Source: Balanoglossus misakiensis
Lineage: Eukaryota; Hemichordata
Assembly: GCA_040954595.2 (NCBI GenBank)
Contig: CM082581.2
Span: forward strand, 13,640,001-13,704,000
Direction of reading: 5' to 3'
DNA: 64,000 nt
Position 1 is the stretch's first letter. Every line of letters starts with the position of its first letter. The translations under genes were made by a program, and so were the position numbers. Positions 38,201-50,400 of this stretch are shown piece after piece. The notes under the pieces are model-generated. The model did no database searches and was not told where the DNA came from. It saw nothing but the letters and a program-made list of their open reading frames with translations.

Positions 38201-41200
38201 ATCACTGGATTTTTGAACAAAAATAGCATGGTGCTGGTGGAACAGTGGTGTTCAAACAGAAGAGTTAAAAAGCTTACAACATGTATTTACTGACACAGGA
38301 ATCTCTGATTTTTACTCTGGTTTTATATATTTGTCGGAAAGCACTATCAACACAGATATCAAAGTTTTGTTCTTTCCCGCTTTTACTTCGACATTTCAAC
38401 AACTGCTCAATACTTGCACACTTCAACGCCTGTCTCGTGGATCAAAAAGCCCGACTTCACACTCAATCAAGAACCGAAATCTGTCAAGTAGGAAAGGCAA
38501 TATTTAAAGTCAAAAGAAGTGTCCACATAATGTAAGACCACTTCACGTCTTGTCTCTTTTGCCATGACCTACAACTGATACTGGCCATGACTGCCCAATC
38601 TCCATACACCCGGGTGGCCATTGGTTCCCTGTATTTATCACATGACAAAGGCCCGTTATCACATGACCTACAAGTCGTAACCACTCCGCGGCTGGAGTAA
38701 AATGCTCATAATACGTGCACTGGGGCATTAGCAACTGCACCTTCAGTTCTGTATTGTCGCGGCACAAACATACCGGACTTTTTGAATTCATGCCAAGCTT
38801 GGAGAAGTGTACACATGCTATTGCCATAGAAGGGCCAGGTGCGTATTACACCATTTCCTTTGAAATCACTCATCACTATGTTGAGTGAGGGATTAAACTT
38901 TGCCATTTGACAGCACAGTGACAGTTTGGTGTTCAGCATTGGCTCAAACAAACCACAAACTTTTTGGTGTTAAACTTTTCTCAAAAGTTTTCTTCTAAAC
39001 AACTGCCCAAAGTAAACGTTTCCAAGTTTTTACTCATTGTTGTAATTATAAGAAGTTTTTCTCTGAAAACTTGTTACTGAAAATTTCTTGATGGTTCTAA
39101 GTACATTTCACACAATAAACAGCGATGAATTAATTTGAGACAAGGAAGATACTTTTTCCTTTTATTTCTTGACTTGGCTAACTCGGCCACACACTGTACT
39201 TGTAAGTGATATGGGTTACATGACTATGATAGGGCCTGAAGAGAAAGTGAGACTTCACGCTTCAGTCTTTACTTTGTAAACTTTGGTTGAACAAAACGAT
39301 AAATCATAATACACTCCAATATTGTTTCCTGAAATCCTATGACTTGAATGAGGCTAGTGCAATCATAGACTTGAAAACAAGTGCCAACTTTTGAGATGCC
39401 CCTTTGAAATCAACACAATCATACCAAAGAAGCAAATGTAAACAAAGGGGGTGACCCTGGCATGGGGACAACACTAGCAGAGAGACCAAGGGGGTTCACT
39501 GGGCAGACACAACACCCTATAAACTGCCAATGCACATACCTGACCAGTGCCCAACTGTTCAAACACTGATAAGGCACTACCATGCCGTGAATATCTGAAC
39601 TCCGAGAGACTCCCGACTATCCTGACTTCCAGATAAGACAGCTTTGATCACCAGCGTTCTCTGACACACAGCCCGGCAGACTCTTTTACCAACGCTGACA
39701 AGTGTGCGTTTTTTTTACTATTTTTTATTTAGAACGCAGGAGTGATACCGACTGTTGAGTGGACTGCGGCCGGGCGACGATTGAACCGTCGTAGTTTGTT
39801 TTTTGCCGATGACATGCTGTTGTGTCCAGCCTTGGCAGTGCACATGAACTTTCTTCCTCACTGTGTCTCCTGTAAGTTGCAACGAATCCTAACATCGTCT
39901 GTATGAGGCTGAAGATACCTTACAGTTTCAAGGCTACACGGTAAGACCAAACCCCTTTTACATCTTTCAGTTATTTCAATCACACACACACACACATGAT
40001 TAAATCTTCCGGGTGTACGACTTTTCAGAAATACAGTATACAAACTTTTCACGTTGCGCTCACTGTACACACGTACGTAGAGCAATAGCAACATCCGCCA
40101 GTCAGAGGCAACCCTGCGACCAAAATATTCTTCTCGTCAAACACAGAACTTGGATACCAAAACTCCGTTTCACCAAGAACCACCGCACAAGCGTTTCATT
40201 GTCTCCACAGTTTATCACGGATCAGGTCTAAAACAGTAGAATTATTTACCGAATTTATCACCAACCGAGCCCAGCACCTACGTATGTCGCGTTGCTGGAC
40301 CAATACGTTCGTCCTACCTGACGTGATTATCACCAAACTAAACACAGACAACAGACTTATCTCCTGTTGTTAACAACAAATTAACTACTGTAAGGGGTAC
40401 TTCTCAGCTATAGCTGCAGACTCCCCCAGTTCCCGTCCAACGTCCAACTGAATGAGCCATGTAATTACTTTATGATGTTATTGACACATTATACTTCATC
40501 CCAAGTTTGACCGTACAATGGCATATCTCCACATGTGTGTACAAGTGCCATTAATAAACCTTAATCATGACATTGGCAATCCAACAAGCGTGTTCAACCA
40601 ATATAATCTGTCCACTCCCTGCAATAAAGCGACATGTATTGGTGTGTAAAACACGAACGTACTGACAAGTTGAAAGTTAACACATCCAAAGTTTCATCAA
40701 GGTTCAACAACAATGAACCGTTTCACCAATTTTATCAACATCTTACTACTTTTTTTACATGATTTGGGATCGAAAGATTTAATATTTGTATTCCGATGTA
40801 AAACATTATGTCTGCATGTCAAAAATAAATACTGCCTCCATTTAAAAATATTTTGACTTAAAAGCAGCAAGAGTCGCACTTAAAGCTAGCTTTGATGCTA
40901 TGACACAATGTTACAATTACCAGATTTTATTCTTAGGCCTGACCAGTTGGTTTTTGAGTGAGCATCTTGGTATAATTACCACAGATGCAGTATAAATTTG
41001 CAACCCACTTAAAGAAAACTTACTCCAATACCACCTGAAGTAAGATTGCAACTTTGGATTTCCCTGCGTGCGGTGGTCTAAATTCCACTGCTACAAATAT
41101 TTACATGTTTTCATCGACCAAGCAAGCTACACGTCTCCACTTCTTGTAGGGGAGAAATTCTTCTTTTGGAGTCATTGTTCGAGGCATTTTTGTTGTTGAG

Positions 41201-44200
41201 ATGTGAGTATAAGTTTGCATTGTTCCTCACTGTACTGTTGCAGACTACGGAAGAAAGACCTGGATATTTTTGTGGGTTAAATTTGACAGAACACACCCAG
41301 GTATTTTGTGAGCGAGCACACAGAATATGGTGCATGTATTCATAAACACAAACATCTTGGATAATGCAGTGACATTTTTTGGTGAAAAAGCTGATGATGT
41401 CAGTGAAGGAATGAAATAGAAATGGTTGTATTATGTACAAAAATGCCGATTCAACAATATTTTCAATAGTCATGACAGATTGTGAATAGAAAGTTGAATA
41501 CTTGTGCTGTCAATTCTGCAAGTCTGGGTGTTGAATTGAGGTCCAGACTCGCATTCACTTGTCAACAATAGCAAGGCTAGATTCTAGCAACGAGATTCTA
41601 GAGGACATAACAGAACAACAACATTTTAAAGATTTATATCAAAAATTTTGAATACTGTCCCTAAGAACACCTTGCATATACCACCAGAAACAGACCATTT
41701 GCAGTGTTCTTACAAAGCACACCACCGCAAAAGTACCAGCTAGAGACTAGAGAAACTCAGCTCAGTTTAACACATGCAAACCACAAACATCCACTGGTTG
41801 GGTGCACTTTGACTCCCCTAAATGTGATACCTTCCAAAATAAACCACCAGCCAATGGGAATATAGTACAATGACAACCTGGAAAACTATTAGCCAATGAC
41901 AACACTGGGATATATCCTGCTTGAAAAATAAAGCCAAAAAACATCCACGGACACTCTGAGAAATATTTGTGTTCTGCGAAGGTCAAGGTAATGAATGTTA
42001 TCACACTGAATTAAGTTGCCTTGAGCAAGATAAACAGTTTAAGACTGATTTTTGAGGTGCAGTCTACCTTAACCCTTTCACCCCCAGTTCCCTCTACAGA
42101 GGTCCAATGCTATCATAGATAGCAATGGGGATTTGGACCAAACCATTGTGGTGAAAGGGTTAAAGTTGACACAGCAGAAAAAAGAAGAAGTCTACTTACT
42201 TGATACCAAATTTCATCAAACACTTATCTCTACACCTGCCATTGATCCAGTTCCTTGAAATCCGACATCTCTCTTTTATTGGTAAACTTCGAAATCTGTA
42301 AATAAAATTATACCAAAATATATTTTTGTTATAATGACATCAACAACAATACGTCTCCACAAGTTTGACCATGCTTGGGTTTGGCAATAGTCTGGCCGAT
42401 TGATACACCTGGTTTCAAGTTTGCTTTGAGGTCTTGACCTATGGACTGTATGAGAACTGACCATCACAAAGGGCATATCTGTCTATAGAGTAAAGAATTG
42501 TTAAAATCATTCACTAGTGATGCGTCAACTAGCACAACAGTGCCAGTATTTTTCAGATAAAGTTTCAGCAAACGAAATTTGCCCTACAGATGTGGAAATG
42601 GGTCAATTCTAATCAAAAGCAATATCTGAGTGTTATCAATTATGCCCGATATCACAATCAAGTTCATGTTGAACACAAATTAAACGATACTATACACATG
42701 CCCCCTCCACATTAAAACCTAATCTATGGTCAGCTGTGCGGTACAAAACTCAGATTGCAACATTCTACACATAGCAGACATCTTGCGTCAATTTCTTGGA
42801 CGCAAAATTCATTTACAAATCAAATTCAATCAGTGATGAGAAGACAGAATAAAGTTATTACGGTGGCAAATCTATTCAGCCAGATATTAAATTTGTCCCA
42901 CTGCGCAAATTAGTGTTTTAATTACACCTGACTGTGAAGCCATGGAGACTCTATGGACATGAAGAAGAAATACGACAGCCCTGGACATGAAAGGGAACTA
43001 CAGGCACTGAAACGAGGTAGTCCAAATTCCCAACAGTAGTCGTATACGAGCAAAGGCAGCCTGCAGTGACCTTCAAACATGCTGCCAACCAAAACGTGGT
43101 TGCCAGGATTTACCGACGTCTCAGATGCTAAGGTCGTTGGCTCTTCAAAGTGCCCATTCTGATTGGCATAATTATTTTGTGATACCCCATTGCTGACTTT
43201 GCCTCACACTGTCCGTGTTGTCCTGGTCAGGATTAATGGAGTTTTGACCAGAGTTAAGGAGACATTTTTGAATGCCAAATCTCATTCCCCGACAGTTTTC
43301 AACTGATAACAACATCAACTTGGGTTTTTCAATAGATGATGTAGCTAGAAGTAAATGCTGTGTCATTACTGGATGTTTTTGCTATCATGTTACGGAAACA
43401 TAATTCACCTGCACCCATTTCAGGTTGTAAATCTTCTTTCTATTAAATATTGAATACTATTTCTATAAAATCATGAAGATTCCTGTGCAATCAAAGGGTG
43501 TGACTACTTGAACTTGTAAGATTTATAGCCAAGGCAAGGCGCTGCAGTAAATTACACAATACTTTGCGTAGACCATCAAGTCACAGTGACGTCAATATCG
43601 GACTGAAATATTTCGCCCGTGACATTGCGTCCACGGAACAAACAATGTCATATGGCACTCCAAAGTGGCACAGATTACGCCCAAGCGCTTCAGATAAAAT
43701 TTTATCGAAAAAACTGGGAGTCTGATTAGCCTTTTATGCCTGGTATGTTTGTTCAGGATGATACTCTCTGGTTTCTAAGATACTGAAGATTTAGCTTTAA
43801 TTTCTACATTCTGTGTCATGGATTCTCTAATCAGGATTGTATTAACCCTTGATCCCTTATCCACCACTTCAGTGGTTTAACGAGACCACCCCGAAAGTCA
43901 GGACAAAGGCAAAGTCTGTCCAAAGACAAAAAATACAGTTATGGCTTCCTGAAATTTTCAGACTTATCAGTGTAAGATTCCAGTAACCGTCAAAACTGAT
44001 CTTTGTAAAGACACCATCATTGCTTATCAAATATTGAAAGAATATTCTTTCTCTATATAAAGACACATGCATCTAGGATTTTGAATAGTACGTTACAAAT
44101 TTATTCACCTAGATATGAGTTTCTAAACAGAATAGTTAGAACGTGCACTTTCTTTCATAGCTTCTGGTGACTAAGTAATAAAAGATTAGCTACAAGTATC

Positions 44201-47189
44201 CCTAGTGACAAAAGCAAAGTGTATGTAGGTCAACTGCTATAGATCCGGAACGTCTTGTGCCGTAACGCACGTACACGTCGCAGAAATACAGGAAATTCAA
44301 TATTGATGTCGAAAGAATTTCGAAATCGACTGCAATGACACTTCCCTCTGAGTTATAATATTTACATTTTATAGAAAATAGATTAAGTATCCTTGTGTTC
44401 TTGACATGTTCATTGAAATCCATGCACATTCTCACGTAATTCAATGTGCCTTGCTTTAAATGCCAAATAATAAAAATTTACTGTTCCTATATCTTGACCT
44501 ACACAAAATTTTACCTGTTGATGTTAAATGTGAAAAGAAACCATCTTGATTATCACAGTAATAACATTTTCACTTCAATTTCACACCATTTTCAAAAATT
44601 GGTCATATTGCAAAGGAAATGGCGAATAAAATATTCTAGGAAAGTATTTCTAGTGACATCATGTGTCTAATATGTGGGACAACCAACTTCTGTTCTAAAA
44701 ATACGTACTCAATAGAGAAGTTGATCTCATGAACTCAGGAATTTTTGAGGGTTTGGCCACAACAGAGCAATTCTTTGCTGTATCATTGACATATAAATAC
44801 TTGATCTGTATCAGTTTGAATGTTGACATTGGCTTCGGCTGAGCTTTTTTGAGGTGTGCCAGAAATTATAGTACGGGCCGGAAGAAAGATGGAATGCCCG
44901 GCACAGCTGTGTGCAATGGGACAGTCTTTTTTAACAGGCTAGTCACACAAGGATACTGTTTAGCCACACATTTAGTGAGAGGAAATGAACCTTCTTTCAT
45001 GATTAAGAGCTAATTGATCTAACAATAAACACGTCAATTAATCCTTCCAGTCCTACATCTGATTACGTCTCCCAACAAAAGACTTCTTGTGCGTGACAGC
45101 TTCAATTCTGCCTTCGTACATCCACGCATAGTTTCAAAGCATAGCTATAAAAATATGAATTAAAGTTTCTCGCGGAATGTGAGCTATCAGGCTCAATGTA
45201 TCAACTGTGCAGAAAATCTGGGAGGAAGGGATTGCTGAGCTGGCTATACACCACCTGCAAAACTCTAATTAGGCAACTGGGAGAACCCATGTAATAGTTC
45301 ATCAAATTACAGAATAAGGATATTGTTCAGTTAATATAATAAATAGCCTACTATAACATTTTACAATTGAATTGGTTAATTTTACTGGAACGTGTATTCA
45401 ATTTCTTCATAGTAATACACAACTTCATCTACACATGGGTTGGCAATCTGAATGAAATTTCCTTATAGATTGAAATGTAAAAGATTTTCAGTGACTTTTC
45501 ATTTGTTAAACTGAATCAATACTCCATGATTTTCCAGGAATAAATGCCACTTTTGACTTGTAGGGGTTGTGGTTGGAGAGATAGTTTGAGGTGACGGGGG
45601 AAGACTTTTGGCTTGTCGTGCACACATGGATTGCATATTTCACTCCCTCCTCTTAAACATTGCTCTGTTAGGTAGCAAATCCTGTCGTGCCACCAACCTT
45701 TCAGGTTAATTCACAAACACAAGCATCAAATGACCGATATTTTTCAGCAATCTTACAAAATAAGAACAAACTTTACGAGGTTCAAGGAGGCAAAATAGGA
45801 GCTACAAAAACATGATAAATAGTCAACGTGGGAATGTTTACAACCAACGGCTATCAAGTAGAAATAAAGTTACCCCTTGTGTTTAGTATTATTAGATACA
45901 ACTGTAGTTTCATGTTCCTACTTTGTGGGTGGATGTGTGTTATTGATGTCACACGCAAAGTGATGTATTGTTGTGATGAGGTGGACACTTGCCCTGGTAC
46001 TGAGTGGTTACGAGATCATTAACTCAGAATATGGGTATATTGCAGCTCTTTGGTCGTAGGTGGTCCACACGTTAGAGTTAAGTCATCCGCGGCTTTGAAA
46101 TCTCAGAAATGTGCACAGCAGATATGTTTCTGCTCCAGTTTCAGAAAAGCAATTTTTTTTTCATTTCAAAGGTGTTTCAATCCCCAGGTTAAGTTTGATA
46201 TGTTTTATTTTCTATAAATAAGCTACAACATTTTCACAACTTATAGCTATACCACTGGTTTTCCCCAGTCCCTTTGTGGTGCTATGAATTAGCCTGCAAC
46301 TGTGTTTTAACTTGAACTTTGACTTGAAAGCTATTTACATAATTTATTTAAATAATCTAATTTTATGCATGGATGTAATTTAATTATGATTTTCCCTCAA
46401 TTCCAGCAATAACTATGATCACTCATCACAATATAAAATCCAAATGAGCATTTAACAGATGACCTATCCTTGAAAAGTGAACATTTTAATAATACAAAAT
46501 CTGAAAAATTCAGAAAAACCTCCATTCTGTGAATCAGCTAAAACCACACATAGATTTTGGTCTGGTGCAAATAATAGCATCCGTCTTACATTTGTCAGTA
46601 AGTTTTGATGATTGCTGAGTAAGCATAATTTACTGATATGAGACACACTATCTGATCCCACACTGTCGCAGATTCACTATCAAATGATGTGAATGAACAA
46701 TCGTGTGGGATAACATAAAATAACCTGATTGCATGTCCCACCTTGCCTGAGATAGGGGTTCAGCCCAGCCCCAGGGGAGGGGTGTGGCAGGGTATCCAAA
46801 TTTCCCATAGTACTTCACTGCCACACTGAAATGTACACGACGTTATATGAAATAGCTCAAGCATGATACTGAAAAATGAATCATAAATCTGGGGTAACCC
46901 ACTTAATTAATCATGGGTAGAAGACGTTCACGAACTTATGGAAACAACAACAATTTAGAAAACCATGTACGCAAATCACAACATAAGGTTACGTTTACCG
47001 TGAGCTCGTATCATCCTTGCCAATGTTGACAAGTCGTCTGGATATACGCCTCCACACAACATCTTCTTGGCACAAGCGATAGAGTTTGCGGCAAGCACTA
47101 GACAGACGTCCTATGCTGACGATGTCCAGATAAGATATGATTTCATACAAGATGTCATCGTGTAAATCCATAAGGAGCAGCTTCATCAT
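20246..47189 (-). CDS. FBXW4: FBXW4 (dactylin) F-box/WD40 protein, 8 coding exons
   Basis: Substrate-recognition subunit expected to bind SKP1-CUL1 ubiquitin ligase through its F-box. Coding exons: 46999-47189, 42200-42295, 25490-25672, 22205-22426, 22012-22077, 21536-21676, 21215-21356 and 20246-20362. They sum to 1158 nt (385 residues plus stop) with all phases matching. Exon 1 starts MMKLLLMDLHDDILYEIISY and encodes the whole F-box (WRRISRRL). Exon 2 carries IKERCRISRNWINGRCRDK. Exons 3-8 form the WD repeats: PWLQLEDQHLF, GHTGDVNCVDL with VSGSRDQTIKLW, SPLRLWD, LLSCGYDTYIRVWD, ASGSSRYGVVRLWD, and finally SSPVYSLKFNSTQMYVALA. These follow human FBXW4 (412 residues) segment by segment; the N-terminus is shorter. 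Introns 1, 2 and 3 are 4.7, 16.5 and 3.1 kb; the later ones are short except the last (0.85 kb). The start is the first ATG in frame, just ahead of the F-box. The FGF8-class gene lies upstream on the other strand. Confidence 0.95.
23901..23934. repeat. 11-bp perfect inverted repeat
   Basis: ccacggtcact and agtgaccgtgg are exact reverse complements separated by 12 bases, in FBXW4 intron 3. Confidence 0.8.
24278..24298. repeat. (tacatg)n palindromic microsatellite
   Basis: Short run of tacatg units in FBXW4 intron 3; self-complementary because tacatg and acatgta overlap. Confidence 0.85.
27325..27500. mobile_element. Possible DNA-transposon remnant
   Basis: A stretch of degenerate phrases such as 'aaccctgtcaatactggacc', 'ctgtctaatctggaaactt' and 'gaccagacacctctgcaaac'. 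These resemble the terminal-repeat style of pogo/Tigger-type elements in other animals. I see no clear ends or target duplications, so the call rests on resemblance only. Confidence 0.2.
31191..31204. repeat. (CA)n microsatellite
   Basis: Seven CA dinucleotides in FBXW4 intron 2. Confidence 0.9.
31769..31781. repeat. (CA)n microsatellite
   Basis: Short CA run in FBXW4 intron 2, right of the coding-like patch. Confidence 0.85.
33287..33379. mobile_element. TTAA-flanked MITE, copy 1 (piggyBac type)
   Basis: The element starts TTAA-ccctttcacc and ends ggtgaaaggg-TTAA. Counting one further base each side, the inverted repeat is 15 bp and perfect (tttaaccctttcacc). The interior reads 'agttccctctgcagaggtcc' then 'ggatttggaccaaacca'. 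TTAA duplications with CCC-start terminal repeats are the mark of piggyBac transposition. At 93 bp it is non-autonomous. A second copy lies at 42069-42163. Confidence 0.8.
34894..34972. mobile_element. TTAA-flanked short inverted element, different sequence
   Basis: It starts TTAA-cactttc and ends ccagaaaggg-TTAA, with a central palindrome cctatatatagg. The ends are only imperfect inverted repeats, and the interior differs from the 93-bp MITE. It may be another TTAA-targeting miniature element or a chance foldback. Confidence 0.35.
39981..39996. repeat. (CA)n microsatellite
   Basis: CA dinucleotide run in FBXW4 intron 2. Confidence 0.9.
42069..42163. mobile_element. TTAA-flanked MITE, copy 2 (piggyBac type)
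   Basis: Same family and orientation as 33287-33379: TTAA-ccctttcacc at the left, ggtgaaaggg-TTAA at the right, interior 'agttccctctacagaggtcc' and 'ggatttggaccaaacca'. A few substitutions and a two-base length difference separate the copies, so both are old or came from different masters. It sits 37 bp from the donor side of FBXW4 exon 2 (42200). Confidence 0.8.
42296..46998. other. FBXW4 intron 1
   Basis: Non-coding; no domain-bearing open frame seen. As with intron 2, it is a candidate location for regulatory elements because of the FGF8-class neighbour. Confidence 0.55.
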
Positions 47190-47388
47190 GAGTCTCGCGA
47201 AGTGGTGTTAAACTTATTAAGATATTTGACTGATTTCAGATTTTCAAAATCAATGCTAGCCTCGGTGCGCGAAGTAAAGCACTGAACCAAAATTATCTTT
47301 CTGGCGGAAGATTATACAAAAATATAGCACAGATGCGTTCTCAGCGTTTAACGTCTCTCTTTACAATGAAATTGTGCTCCCCTTCAAG

Positions 47389-47454
47389 TCATTTTGCAAT
47401 GTATATGTGAAATTTCGCAACATCAACAAGAAAAACAATCCCTTCGTCCGCCAT
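47389..47454 (-). CDS. Upstream ORF in the presumed FBXW4 5' leader
   Basis: A 21-codon frame starting at the ATG inside the AAGATGGCGG motif (MADEGIVF...) and ending in TGA, 200 bases before the FBXW4 start codon. It is a real uORF only if transcription starts right of 47454. Short uORFs can damp translation of the main frame. No family recognised. Confidence 0.25.
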   Translation of the reverse strand: MADEGIVFLVDVAKFHIYIAK

Positions 47455-47457
47455 CTT
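47448..47457 (-). promoter_or_regulatory. YY1-type motif in the FBXW4 promoter/5' UTR
   Basis: AAGATGGCGG on the minus strand, 260 bases upstream of the FBXW4 ATG. This is the classic YY1 motif often found just downstream of the start site of housekeeping genes, and it has the correct orientation here. Transcription therefore probably begins close to 47460. Confidence 0.5.
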
Positions 47458-50400
47458 TCTTACAGCGTATACTTGTTGGATTTCTCTTTTCTCCAAATAT
47501 GATGCAGGAATGTTTCGCAATGTGAAACCTATGCAGCGCCATCATTCTGTGAGAAAGAAAAACTATAGTGGAGGTAACTTAGAGAAGTACTTAGCTCTTG
47601 TAGCTGTTGGATTTTTGGTTTGTATTGTTACAAAATTTGCACGTTAAAATATCTCGAGAGGAATACAAAGCTTGCTCTAGGGTGTATGAGAGGGGTTCAG
47701 CGCGCACGACCTGCAGTTATGATCACAAACAAGGGTGTGGACAGAGTTATTTTGAAAATGGAGCGGAGGGAAAGAGAAAACAGTATTTGCACTCTTCAGC
47801 ACCTCAAACAGTTTAAATTGGTATATTATTGGACAAACTTATTGTCGAGAGTCAAATACTACACGGTTATTGAGTTTTCAAAAGCCCACGTGGTGGACAG
47901 CAGTGTGCGTGTACACTTAGGTAGTTCTTCATGCCAAGCTAAGTGTGACCTACCGTCAGCGTAAAGGAGTTTTGGACTTTGCCTGAACACATTCCAGGGC
48001 CTTTGAACAAAACTCTATCCGCGGTGCTCATTCACGTCTGTTTGTTTTCGATGAATCGACCAGATAAAAGAAAGAAGTGCTGGGGATATTTGGCATTTTC
48101 AGAAAGCTGGAAACTTGACGCCGTTGTGAAAACGCGTAACACACGGGAATGCTTTTGATATCCGCAGACAGTCGCTACCAGTGAGAGCTTTAAATGTATC
48201 AGAAAAAGCAATGTTCTTTATGGACTCGAGGAAAAGACGATCAGGGGGGGGGGGGGGTAGCAACATATCTGTTTTTCAGAACGTTTCGATCATTTTCAGG
48301 CCCCTTGGTGTAAATTCCCTCGGCTAGCTGATCACTTTCATCGCATCAGTAAAGTAAACGAGACATTAAACTTATTGATGTTGGTCAAGCCTACTCCAAA
48401 TAGAAGAGGTGGCCATCGTGTCACGTGATCGAACGACGGCAGAGAGACGACATAGCTCGCCTATAAATAATTTTAACACTAAACTTCAAGTTTTCAAGTA
48501 TACATATAGGCCTTTATTTACAAGTCTTTTAACCTTTTGTGAGGCAATAGATAAATCATCGCAAGCCGGCCAATCTGACGTGGAGCCGCATCAGACTCGT
48601 GTACTTCGCGACGAGTCCTTATTCCCAAGAGACTACAGAAACAATGTGTGTTTAAGTCTTTTAACTCTTCCGCCTTTCAAAAATGTTTCATCAATTTTGC
48701 TCTGATCCATGAAACCGGAGACAACGCAATAGTGACGCGTCGCCTTCTCCGTCAGACATTCCGCCTTAGCTCGTGTTTTTCATCAGCTGTCTGACGCCGA
48801 GTAACCCAAGTGTTAATATTGGACATGTTCCGTTAGTGCAACTACATTACAACTTCACGCTCTGTAGACTTGATCCTTGACAAAACGTGCAATCACTCAC
48901 AAACTTTTTAATCCTTTCACCGGTGTTTATGTTGCGATGTACAACTATTTGCTTATTATCCTTTTAACAGACTCAATTCCATTTATTTCACCACCAGAAC
49001 AAATAGAGTCATGTCTAACATCAAGTGCGGACTACGCGTTATCCATCTATCCATCCATTCTCTCTCCATATTTTAAAAGAATAAACTGAAAGTAACTTTG
49101 GACTTTCTGAAATATCACTTTCTACCATGAACAACTGGACACATACTTGATACATAACTTCATAATCCGGATATATTCTGATGCCAAACCCACGGCGTTT
49201 GTTGCTCATGACAACCAAATTATTCATACATCAGCAATGAGGGTGTTTGCAGGGAGTTTCCCAGGTGATGCGATGTCTGCTATGATTGCAACATGACAAA
49301 ATAGGGCGTGTACGCACGAATACCACACGACTCATGCCCCCTCCCAAAAAACACCCATGGGTTGGTACTGAAAGAAAAATCGTCCCACGGTCCGCGTCAA
49401 CAGGTATTTTTGGGGTCACCTATAAACTTAAAATGGTGGAGCAAATGTAATCGAAGCGGTTCCGTCCGGGCTACAACGCTCAATAATGGGAAATGCTTAC
49501 ACGTCCGGCGTCTCAAACAAATTAGCCGGGCCCCATTGTAACGATGTTAGAATATACCAAAATTCTTTCCTTTTTTAACTATCGCGTCCCTAGGACGACA
49601 GAATTTTTTAAGGTGCATGCCGTAGGCAGGACCCGTCAGCCGAGTAGGCGGATCTAAAGAGCAGAGGCGATACTGAGAGGGAGGAATATTCATAGACGTC
49701 TCCAGGACAACGCGCATGGTTTAGAGTTTACTGTGTAAGTTGGCAGTGAGCGAGCGGCGTCATCACTGTGAAACAACATTCTGATAAGATCCACGCGGCA
49801 GAGTGGTTTCAGGACAACCACGGAAAGACTACTGCTTTATCATTCACGCGATTGGCTTTGCTTTGATTGACCGGACCGAGGAGTTGGGGACGAACAGAAG
49901 GCAGAGGGAGAGAGGGGAGACACCTGGAAAGCGTATAACATGCGGGGCATTGACGTTGGATGGTGAGTTAAATTGTCTGTGTGCGAACATGCCGTAAGCT
50001 GGTAGTGTGTGTTACGCCATATATGCACTGGTAACACCGTGTTCCAACACCTGTCACTAAAGAATGCCAATGTCACCGGATCACACGAGGAGGTCGATTC
50101 ACTCTCGATGCCAAGCGCCGCTCTATTTACTCGTCTGTCCACACGGCAAAACAAAAGTTGTCTTTTGAGAAAGTGTTTTCGGCTGACACAGGGGGATGGT
50201 TTTCTTGAATCCCCCGAAGAAGGAAACCAGTGGTAACTGCCCTCTAAGTGTGTCATGCGTCCGTACTTCTCGGATTTATGCCACAGTGACATCGCGGGAG
50301 TCACGTTGTATTTGGGTTTTGAGTCCTGCGATGCCCCTCGCCGGAGCTATATTTATTTTTGTGTGTATACAATCCCGAGCCATGTCGCGACTGCCCTGGT

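Larger units (their letters stand above)
25673..42199. other. FBXW4 intron 2, 16.5 kb, candidate regulatory DNA
   Basis: No FBXW4 exon is missing here: exon 2 ends AA and exon 3 begins C, in phase and collinear with the human protein. It contains two TTAA-flanked MITE-like elements (the first of two copies at 33287-33379; a different one at 34894-34972) and part of the second copy's surroundings at 42069. It also holds CA microsatellites at 31191-31204, 31769-31781 and 39981-39996, and a coding-like patch at 31.2-31.85 kb. The large size and non-coding nature, next to an FGF8-class gene, fit a regulatory role. This is inference from the vertebrate locus. Confidence 0.5.

Noticed and set aside
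47620-47964. 115-codon plus-strand frame as a gene divergent from FBXW4
   Set aside because: No ATG start, no recognisable domain and no splice sites; could be part of a non-coding divergent transcript.
49840-50304. 155-codon minus-strand frame as a gene
   Set aside because: No domain, low-complexity Ser/His-rich content, no splice or promoter context, and the other strand is equally open.
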